From positions 806,001 to 870,000 of the forward strand of contig NSJX01000006.1 of the NCBI GenBank assembly GCA_002286715.1: 64,000 nucleotides of DNA, given 5' to 3'. Position 1 is the stretch's first letter; each line of letters begins with the position of its first letter. A program made the translations under genes and the position numbers. The notes below the pieces were generated by a model, which saw nothing but the letters and a program-made list of their open reading frames with translations, made no database searches and was not told the origin of the DNA. Source of the DNA: Dentipellis sp. KUC8613. Taxonomy: Eukaryota; Basidiomycota; Agaricomycetes; Russulales; Hericiaceae. This document shows positions 55,687-64,000 of this stretch, piece after piece.

Positions 55687-58405
55687 TTAAACCTGCTCCC
55701 TCTGCGATGCGGTGCTCTTCTCCGACGGCGCGAAGCCCGCCTTCTCGTCGTCCAGCCCGTGCAGCGTGGGCTCGCGGTCCTCCTCTGCGATGTTGTTGTG
55801 CGGCTTCTCGTCGCTGTTCGCCGCGTCGGGCGCGGGCGTGGCGGCCTCGCCGGCCTCCACATCTTTCGGCTTCCCGCCGCTTTTGATGATCTTGCGCTTG
55901 AGCGAGTATTGCTTGATGAAGAGGACTGTGTGATGACAAAAGGTGAGGTCGGAAATGGAGTGGTGGTTTGAGGAACGTACCCATGATGAGACCCGCGCCG
56001 ACAAGAGGCGCATTTACTATCCAGATCGTACTGATAGACTTAGTATATGCGTGAATAATCGCTTGTCTCGTGGCAGGATCCTACACCATAATGAAAATAA
56101 GTACGGCCAAGTGCAACGGAAAGCCCGGAACACAAACCGAGATATTCTTGAGCTGCCGAACACTCTCACTCAACGCAGCAGGCGACGTGTCAAAGTCGAT
56201 GTGCATCTCTGCGACCTTCCTCTGCAGCGTACTCGAGTAGATCGCTTGGCCGATCGAGACACCGATCGTGCCGCCAAGTGTCCTGCGGTCAGGATAGAGC
56301 GTAAGGACCGGGCGGAGCTCAGTCTGCAATCCACTTACCTGAGGAAGCCGAATGCTCCTGTGGACGTCGCCATGTCCTTGATCGGCATGGCGGCTTGCAG
56401 GCCGATGAGCGGTGTCTGACGGAAGCCAATGTGAGATTGAATTGATCAAAGAGACGTGCGAAAGGTACCACATACCTGGAACAGACACCCAACACCCATC
56501 GCGGTGACGAGGGGGTACAGGACCTTTTCCGCCCTGTAGATGTCCGTTAGCATACATTTCTTGATCGAATGACAAGCTCCTTACATGTTCGAAGTGTCAT
56601 CCAGCTGGGTCATCAGGCCCCATCCGAGTACCATGACGGCCCATGCGAACCACATGACAGGACGGTAGGCCCCTGTCCGAGTCACAATAATACCCGAGGT
56701 AGCGGAGAAGAACGCGCCGCCCAGCGAGAAAGGCAGCATCCTGTGCGTGTATAGGTAAGAAAGCGGACCAAAAATATATGTGAGGCGCATACTTGACACC
56801 GGCACCCGTCGCGGAGGAGCCCAGAACTTGGAAATACAGAGGAAGGTAATATGCACCTGAAACAGCATTATATGCGACGATCCAAGACTGAATAGAAAAG
56901 CTTGGACGCACCACCAAAGAAGGAAATGGCATGGAGGAGGTTGATAACCAAGATGATGGCAGTAGTTCGAGTCTGTTACACAGAAAGCTTAAACGACACG
57001 GCCATCGGTACCGGGCAAAAAAGGCGCACCTTGAACAGACGCGGGGGGATGATAGGCGAGCGCGGCGTGAACAATTCATTGATGCCTGACAGCAAGAGAA
57101 GGACGGCTCCAACAGTGAGAAGGGCAATCGTCTCGGCGGAAGACCCTAATATACCGTATTAATTTATTTCGAATTTCGATAGCGGTAAAATTAAGCTTAC
57201 AATTTGTCTCGCCGCTGTTGAATCCAATGAGGAGGCAGATAACACCGCCTATCATCAAAAAGAGGCCGACGAAATCGAATTGTGCCACATGTTGCCGGAG
57301 GGACATGCCCTGGTGGGGGTTAAGGTGGAGGAAGAAGAACAGGATGAGGAAAGCGATGCCGCCGGTAGGCCTGGTATGCGAAAGTCAGCCGTATCCGATA
57401 GAAGCATAAATGACGAGACGTCATACAGGTTGATGAAAAAGCACCTGCAGCCATGCGTCAGACGGAGACGACGTGGAAAAAAGAAGACTGCTCACCATCT
57501 CCATGATACGTGATCGGTGAAGACACCGCCTAGAAGAGGACCGACAACACTAGAGTACGGTAAGCTTCGCCTACGGAGCGCTACGAGACAATAAATCTCA
57601 CTGACCTGGCAATACCCCACGTCGCACCCAAAAGTCCACCGTATTTACCACGGCTGGGGGGCGTCGTTAATGAGGAATGTGGGAGGGAATAGAATGCACA
57701 TACTCTTCCAAGGATACGATATCTGAGATGGTAATTTGGACAAGTTGGATAATGCCTCCTCCGCCGATACCTTGAACGGCACGGCATACAATGAGCCAAA
57801 TCATGTTCTGAGCGGCGCCGCATAGTGCGGAGCCGACCTGTGCACGAGGTTAATTGCAGTGGCAGACTTGATTTTATGTATGCCGTACCAGGAAGATCGC
57901 AATAGACGCGTAAAGGATGGGTTTACGACCTGTATACCGAGTCAGCAAATTCAACAAGAATGCAGCTTGTATTTTTATCACTTACCGATGAGATCAGAAA
58001 CCTTGCCGTACAGCGGAGCAAGTGCTGTAGCGGAAAGCAGATAGGCGCTGCGGATACGATGAGTGGTTCTGACAAACGTGCAGAGATTTCGAAGCGCACC
58101 TTCCCACCCAGCTGTAATCCTTTCCTCCGCCTAGGCGCTCAACAATCGTTGGCAGAGCCGTCGCTACAATTGTCTGGAAGGATGTGAGTAGCGGAAGGCG
58201 GAAGCAAATAGAAGGAACGCGCCTGGTCGAGTGCAGCCAAGAACGTACATGCCATGAGTCCACTGAAGACAATCCAAAGCCGATTCTTGGGGAGAACATG
58301 CTGCTCGTTGTCTTTCCAATGGCTGCCCGGCTGGGGCTTTGTTTCCGGTGCCTGGGACTTTGAGTCGTCTGGGAAAGCTGCAGCGGGTGGTTGAGTGGTC
58401 GCCAT
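55687..58405 (-). CDS. MFS drug/metabolite exporter, 14-helix DHA type
   Basis: Eighteen exons in coding order: 58405-58223, 58173-58100, 58047-57986, 57929-57889, 57837-57704, 57653-57606, 57549-57496, 57444-57427, 57370-57201, 57145-57030, 56972-56912, 56856-56793, 56740-56585, 56533-56476, 56415-56339, 56282-56138, 56080-55981, 55925-55687; 599 residues. Helix 1 ends [19 protein letters not shown], the DHA2 signature. Motif A is [15 protein letters not shown], motif C is [20 protein letters not shown], and the region [19 protein letters not shown] is conserved in fungal toxin and drug pumps. N- and C-termini are charged and cytosolic. Exon 8 has 18 nt. Intron 1 appears to start with GC. 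Exports small molecules by proton antiport; substrate not predictable. Divergent from Ran. Confidence 0.93.
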
Positions 58406-59262
58406 GGTTAGCTCGCGCAGGGAAGACGAGGGAAAGAGCGCGTTTGCGGGACGAGAGCAAGGAGAAGACCAGGGCTCGAGAGACCGGGACAGCGCGTTTT
58501 CGTCATTTTGAGGGACTCTGTTTGGGAAATTTCAGAAAAGTGACTGAGAGAGCTTGCAGACTGCCGAGATGCCGCCGGCTGCCGTACCCCACGCGGTCCG
58601 TCGCTAAAAATACTCTTCCTAATCATCACCAATTCCTCTCTGTCATCCTAGCGCTTCCTTCTGCTCAACTGAAGCCTCACTACAAATGTCCTAGTAGCGT
58701 CCTGGTAGCTTTGCTTCAATCGATGGCTAGCGCAATATTGATGCAGATCGCATTGTCCGTCCCTGTAACTCGGAACCACTCCGCTGTCAGTCCCACTTCC
58801 TGCCGTGCCGCCCAGGCCACGCGTCTACTTCTCTCATAGCTGCGGACTGCGCACACTCCCTTCGTGCGTCCTCGGTGCGGTTTCAGTAGAAATGTCACAA
58901 CGCTAAATTGCCGAGTCAACACATCTGTTGATCCACCCGAACCGACTTCGCTTACGCTCGCATATGCGCTTGTCCTGGCCAGGCGCCGTCGAGCCACACT
59001 CGAGCCGATCGATGAGGCAGACATCACTTGTAGAGCATATCAGAGTCGGCCATCGTGTAGATTCAAGTAATGTCGGGAATAATGACCTCAAAGGCCTCAA
59101 GCAAGTCAACGACTGGCTGCCAGAGGCTGCTTTCGGCAACTGCCACAAATGCTGACAAACTTTATCTTGAAAGGCCTTCGTGCCCTTTCGCCTGCAGTCT
59201 CTCGCGCTCCTCGTCTTCTGCTTCTTCCTTCCTCCTCCTCTCATCCTTAGACTTAAATCAGT
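58406..59262. other. Divergent promoter between MFS and Ran
   Basis: 857 bp between two divergent genes. The 100 bases before the Ran ATG are strongly pyrimidine-rich, as in highly expressed fungal genes. ORFs here are short and motif-free. Confidence 0.55.
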
Positions 59263-60388
59263 ATGGCTGAGCAGGCTAACATTCCTACCTTCAAGCTCGT
59301 CCTCGGTGAGTCCAGCAACGATCGCGCCCATCTTTCGCACTCATTTTGTCCTGCCGTGTTTTTCTTCCTTGATCGATGCTGCAAATTCGCTTCTCTGCGC
59401 ATTTAACGCGTTTCCGGCCCCATTCTCGACTTCGCTGTATGCAACGATGCGTGATCGACTCTAGTCGGCGACGGAGGCACTGGTAAAACCACTTTCGTCA
59501 AGGTAAGCGCAGACCCAATGTTCTATCCTGCGATCTTGGGCTGATCATCGCAACCTCCATTCCAGCGCCACTTGACTGGTGAATTCGAGAAGAAATACAT
59601 TGGTACGTGTACAGAGACCGTCTGTGCTCGCCACAGATCGCCACACCGCGCTTGCTGCGTACTCACACGATTTGGGCCACAGCAACTCTCGGTGTCGAGG
59701 TCCACCCTTTGTCCTTCTCCACCAACTTCGGCACCATCTGCTTCAACGTCTGGGACACCGCTGGACAGGAGAAGTTCGGTGGTCTCCGTGATGGATACTA
59801 CATCCAGGGCCAGTGCGGTATCATCATGTTCGATGTCACCTCCCGTATCACGTACAAGAACGTGCCCAACTGGCATCGCGATCTCGAGCGTGTCTGCGAA
59901 AACATCCCCATTGTCCTTTGCGGAAACAAGGTTGACGTCAAGGTCCGCGATTTATCTTTTCGGTGACTCGGTGTCTTTGTGCTAAGGCAGAACCGCGGCG
60001 AATCGTAGGAGCGAAAAGTAAAGACGGCTGCGGTCACCTTCCATAGGAAGAAGAGCATCCAGTACTTCGAGATCTCTGCGAAGTCCAACTACAACTTCGA
60101 GAAGCCCTTCCTCTGGCTCGCACGGAAGTTGGTTGGGTATGTCTCTACCCTTTGTGCAACTGTGGTGACTGCTCTAAACAACCATGTATAGCAACCCCGC
60201 TCTCGAGTTCGTCGCTGCCCCCGCCCTGGCACCTGCCGAGGTCCAGGTTGACCCCGCTCTCATGGAGCAGTACAACCGGGAGTTGCAACAGGTACGACTT
60301 TCCCTCTTCTTTTTCGAGACGAGGTTCTCACGACGACGGATTGTAGGCCGAGGCTGTTCCCCTCCCCGAAGAAGACGATGACCTGTAA
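59263..60388 (+). CDS. GSP1: GTP-binding nuclear protein Ran/Gsp1/Spi1
   Basis: Exons 59263-59305, 59465-59502, 59566-59602, 59683-59942, 60009-60136, 60192-60291, 60347-60388; 215 residues, one shorter than human Ran. G1 loop [20 protein letters not shown], switch [11 protein letters not shown]3 [17 protein letters not shown] with Gln68, G4 NKVD and G5 EISAKSNYN. The Ran-specific [14 protein letters not shown], the segment [14 protein letters not shown] and the acidic C-terminus PEEDDDL are all present. Role: GTP gradient that directs nuclear import and export and spindle assembly. Intron 1 (159 nt) is long for this window; first introns of highly expressed fungal genes often contain enhancers, which is inference here. 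Confidence 0.98.
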
Positions 60389-60859
60389 TCCTTATATTCT
60401 GTTTTTTACGATCTCTCTCTTCCAATCCGACACCTGATATCACGAGATGCCATACTCAATTGTTTCAAATACAACATTTTCCTCGTATACTTCCTCTTGC
60501 CCCTTGCCATGAGCGTCCTGATATCGTCGCGCGACCCGTCTATGCACTACATGCGCATGATTCTGTGTAGCTTTGTGGATGGATTTCGAAACGACTGAAG
60601 CTGTGTATGTTGCGTAGGACGTTACCATGTTTTGTGCGCGATTCAGAATGCAATGCCCATGTTTTATAGAATACTTTGCTCGTTTGCGTGCGCCGTCCTT
60701 GCTGCAAAATTTTACCGACAGTTCGGTCGTGCGAGTCGACGCGTGAGGCGACGCGCCGAGAAACGCGTTCTTGTCCGTGACCTCATCGACATCCTCCGAC
60801 GAGCCTGCAGCGTTGCGCTCGACACATACTAACTTCTTGTTTGCCTTAGCTCTCTTTGT
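60389..60859. other. Ran 3' region and BCS1 promoter
   Basis: 471 bp between two rightward genes. An A/T-poor spacer with no clear motif and no long open frame. Confidence 0.5.
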
Positions 60860-62641
60860 ATGGTTCAAGGAACCATAAGCCCAGTCACAGCCCCAGAGCC
60901 ATTCAATGCAGCGCACGTAGCATCTACTTCGGCAGTTCCGCTGGACGCGGTCCAAGCCACACAAAATGGGTCCTCCCTGCTCAGCGGTCTCATAGGCGAC
61001 AAGTGCGTCTCCAATACCCGTGCCTCCACACGGCCAGCTCATGAGAAAAGTGTAGCCCATACTTCCAAGCTGGCTTCGGTCTCATGGTACGCGTCTTCTC
61101 TGCATTCCGAGCAACACGTATAATCCTCATCGCTGTACTTCGCGAATTCCACAGGGCGTCGGCGTCGGCCTCACCGCGCTCCGAAAGGGCCTCGCGCTCT
61201 CCTCGGTAGCGCTGCGCCGCCGCATGCTCGTGTCGCTCGAGATCAACAACAAGGACCGCGCGTACGAGTGGTTCCTCGCGTGGCTCGCGCAGCAGTCCGC
61301 GGCGGCGGCCGCTCAGCCTGCGCGCCGCGGGCTGTCGCTCCGCCCGGAGTCGTGGATGCGGAGCCACCAGCTGAGTGTGGAGACGACGTACGAGCAGAGG
61401 AAGAACGGCAGCTCGTCGGTGCTGTTCAAGCTCGTTGCGGGCCCCGGGTTGCATTGGCTGAAGTACAAGGGCGCGTGGCTGCAGGTCTGTCTCCTGTTCT
61501 GCGGTCATCCGCCCGTCCCATGTTTATACGTACTGTTCTGTAGATCAAACGCGAGCGGGAAACGCGTTCAATGCAGCTCATGTCCGGCGTGCCCTGGGAG
61601 ACCGTGACGCTGACGACGCTCTCGCGCGACCGCAACATCTTCCCGCAGCTGCTCTCCGAGGCGCGCGACATGGCCATGAAGGGCCAGGAGGGCAAGCTCG
61701 TCATCCACACCGCCTGGGGCGCCGAGTGGCGCCCCTTCGGCCTCCCGCGGCGCAAGCGCCCGCTGCAGAGCGTCGTCCTCGAGCGCGGCGTCGGCGAGCA
61801 GATCGAGGCGGACATCCGTGCGTTCCTCGCACGGCGCGAGTGGTATGCTAATCGCGGTGCGTCATGATCCCTGGTGGGTGATGTGCGCATGGGCTGGTGC
61901 TGATGGTGGCGGGGGCGTGATAGGCATCCCGTACCGCAGAGGCTACCTCCTGCACGGCCCACCGGGCTCCGGCAAGTCCTCGTTCATCCAGGCGCTCGCA
62001 GGGTCGCTGTCGTACGATATCTGCCTGCTCAACCTGTCGGAGCGCGGCCTGGCCGATGACAAGCTGAATCACCTCATGACGAACGCGCCCGAGCGCAGCT
62101 TCATCCTGATTGAAGATGTGGATGCCGCGTTCAACAAACGCGTGCAGACGTCGGAGGATGGGTAAGCTGCGCGCCAGCTGGCGTTTGTTTTTCATGTGGA
62201 TGCGGGTGATGCTGACGCACGCGCAGGTACCAATCGTCGGTGACGTTCTCCGGGTTTTTGAACGCGCTCGATGGCGTCGCGTCGGGCGAGGAACGTATCA
62301 TCTTCCTCACGACGAACCACATCGAAAAGCTGGACCCGGCGCTGATACGCCCCGGGCGCGTGGACCTCGCCGCACTCATCGACGACGCCACGCCCCAGCA
62401 GGCGAAGCGGCTGTTCCTCCATTTCTATGGCAAGGAGGCAGACGAGAAGGCGGAACTTGGGCTCAGCCTGCCGGCGGAGCAGCTTGAGGCGCTAGGGGTG
62501 CAGCTAGAGCGGGCGGTTGGGGAGGCGATGAAAGAGGGAAGGAGGGTCAGTATGGCTGCGCTGCAGGGCCTGTTTATCAGGACAGATGCGAGGGGTGCAG
62601 TGGAGGGCTTGAAAGACGTTTTTGTGTCTCGACAGCCGTAA
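60860..62641 (+). CDS. BCS1: Mitochondrial AAA ATPase Bcs1
   Basis: Exons 60860-61002, 61056-61086, 61155-61484, 61544-61856, 61924-62161, 62227-62641; 489 residues. The BCS1 N-terminal region comprises an internal targeting segment with a hydrophobic helix ([11 protein letters not shown] then [14 protein letters not shown]) and [20 protein letters not shown]. The AAA core has Walker [12 protein letters not shown] (283-293), Walker [13 protein letters not shown], and [19 protein letters not shown] with the arginine finger. Role: translocates the folded Rieske iron-sulfur protein across the inner mitochondrial membrane during complex III assembly. The start is the first ATG; the N-terminus before NPYF is longer than in yeast and not conserved. 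The 31-nt second exon encodes the membrane segment. Confidence 0.95.
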
Positions 62642-62736
62642 CGGGGATTACATCCATCCTGCGAGATACATGCGAAGTACGAGGGCTACACGGTGTGCTA
62701 TGGATATGTGGGTAAGTGCGATAGTAAGGTAAATAT

Positions 62737-63877
62737 CTAGAATACGGCTTTCCGCTTGCGGCCCGTATATTTCGAGTCGCGGGGGACGTCTTCCTTGCCT
62801 CGTCTGCGATACAACTACCATATGTCCCTGTGAGGCCTATACCACAAAATAGCCCTGGGGAGTAACGTACCTCTTTCTTCTTAAGAATCCAATCCTTACC
62901 CTTCGGATCCTTCCTCTTCCCACTCCGATCCCTCCTCATCTCCCGCTGCCGCCGCTTCTCAAACTTCGCCGCCGCCTCGCTTTCCACATCGCCCTCGCCC
63001 TCCAGCCCCTTCGGCACCTGCTGCGCTCCGCCGTCGCCCACAAACAGACACAGATACACCTTTCGTGCTTTTTTGGAATTCGGGTAGTCCACGACGACAC
63101 CGCCGCCGAAGCCTGCTTTTTGCGCGATCGAGGTGATCAGCTGCACCTGGTCGTCGGAGGTGGGGTAGAACTGGAGCACCGCGCGTGAGGGGTTGCGGAG
63201 GGCGGAGTGCAGGGTCGTGAAGAAGCGTGTCAGGCGGTGTGGGGGTGAGGATGTTGGATGTGATGTTTCGGCGTTGAGTAACCATTGAATGACCGATATA
63301 CTGAGGTTACGGTGAGTATTTTGTACAATCTGCATGAAGGTGGAAAGATAGACAGACCTGATCGCCCCATCGAAGCTGCCTGGACGGAAACCGAAGCCCT
63401 GCCCGATGTCCTGCAGGAATAGGTCCCCCTCGACCTCGCGTTCCAGGGCAACCTCTGTAGGAAGCCTTTGATCAGATGCTGCTCGAGGAACAGAGTGGGA
63501 ATCCACTCGCCTAGCATGCTAGGAGCTACGTCCACTCCGGCCCAGATGTATCCCTCTTCGTCAAGGATTTCCCCTGACAAACCGGACCCACACCCAATGT
63601 CCAGGAGGAATGCAGGCTCATCTGGCGGTAGGTTCAGCAGCTCGAGCGCGCGGTATGTCATGTCGGCCTGAATTTGTTGTATCCGCGTGCTGCAGCACTC
63701 CCAGTTAAGATTTCTCCCTCATTTTACATAGCCATCTACGAGACGTACTTGTTCGTGTATTTTGTGGCTTCTGTGTCGCCATAGTACTATGCTCATATAT
63801 CTCTGAATGCGTGCTCAAGCATGAACGCGGTGAAAACTCACAATTTCGGGGGGTGCTTGCAGTTCTGGGCGAGACAT
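62737..63877 (-). CDS. BUD23: 18S rRNA (guanine-N7)-methyltransferase Bud23
   Basis: Exons in coding order: 63877-63842, 63786-63749, 63689-63511, 63454-63358, 63300-62871, 62814-62737; 285 residues. The start MSRPELQAPPEI and YYGDTEATKYT match Bud23. SAM motif I is FLLDIGCGSGLSGEIL, followed by DVAPSMLEVALEREVEGDLF and the late motif SVIQWLLNAE. The Lys/Arg-rich C-terminus (KRRQREMRRDRSGKRKDPKG to GRKRKAVF) is the conserved nucleolar tail that contacts pre-40S. With Trm112 it methylates a conserved guanine of 18S rRNA. Intron 3 appears to use a GC donor (GCGAGT). Convergent with BCS1, with 95 bp between the stops. Confidence 0.95.
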
Positions 63878-64000
63878 GGCGGCGATGGCTGGTTTTTATG
63901 AGCCCTTTTGAACGCGATGTGTGCGTTTTTTAAGTCGTCGGGTATCGCTGTGGGAGGTCAGTATACGAGCCTCAAGTGAAGCTCTGCACGAAATCTCGAA
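63878..64000. other. Bud23 promoter, truncated by window end
   Basis: 123 bp upstream of the Bud23 ATG; nothing further recognisable. Confidence 0.5.

Noticed and set aside
1..64000. Transposon, CRISPR or rDNA content
   Set aside because: No reverse transcriptase, transposase, long terminal or inverted repeats, spacer arrays or rRNA sequence were seen by eye; a repeat-finder run would be needed to exclude short relics.

Overview
The window is nuclear DNA from a filamentous basidiomycete, most likely an Agaricomycete. Genes sit on both strands with short spacers. Almost every gene is cut by many introns of about 40-70 nt with GT-AG ends. The families present (GPI-anchored cupredoxin, seven-helix membrane protein, P450 with an N-terminal anchor, large JmjC protein) fit that group. 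I can support 26 protein-coding genes, one of them running off the left edge. Exon models were built by hand from reading-frame continuity and splice signals. Each full-length model closes in frame, but none is backed by RNA data. I saw no rRNA, tRNA, transposon or CRISPR array.

Layout. 0-10 kb: sulfide:quinone oxidoreductase (partial, -), Mso1-like secretion protein (+), cupredoxin (+), O-methyltransferase (-), NEPRO/Rmp1-like RNase MRP protein (-). 10-24 kb: AP-2 type beta-adaptin (+), OTUD6-type deubiquitinase (-), a 4-kb stretch without a recognisable gene, NEDD8-activating enzyme UBA3 (+), cytochrome P450 (-), splicing factor Slt11/RBM22 (+). 24-35 kb: YeeE/YedE-type sulfur transporter (-), seven-helix membrane protein (-), tyrosine phosphatase (+), DUF726 alpha/beta hydrolase (+), LEA2 membrane protein (-), Zip3/RNF212-type meiotic RING protein (-). 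35-48 kb: a 1,240-residue JmjC protein (+), casein kinase I (-), Baeyer-Villiger-type flavin monooxygenase (-), GID4 (-). 48-64 kb: a 2.8-kb gene-free stretch, 2OG-Fe(II) oxygenase (-), amidohydrolase (-), MFS exporter (-), Ran GTPase (+), BCS1 AAA ATPase (+), Bud23 rRNA methyltransferase (-).

Most genes are housekeeping: trafficking, ubiquitin/NEDD8, splicing, ribosome biogenesis, nuclear transport, mitochondrial assembly. Against that background three things stand out. A sulfide-oxidising enzyme and a thiosulfate-type transporter lie 23 kb apart. A loose set of accessory metabolic genes (flavin monooxygenase, 2OG oxygenase, amidohydrolase, 14-helix exporter) fills 42.6-58.4 kb on one strand around GID4. 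The JmjC and GID4 proteins have unusual architectures. Splicing is also notable: functional motifs are carried on micro-exons of 8, 15, 18, 22 and 23 nt, three introns appear to use GC donors, and many acceptors end in AAG.
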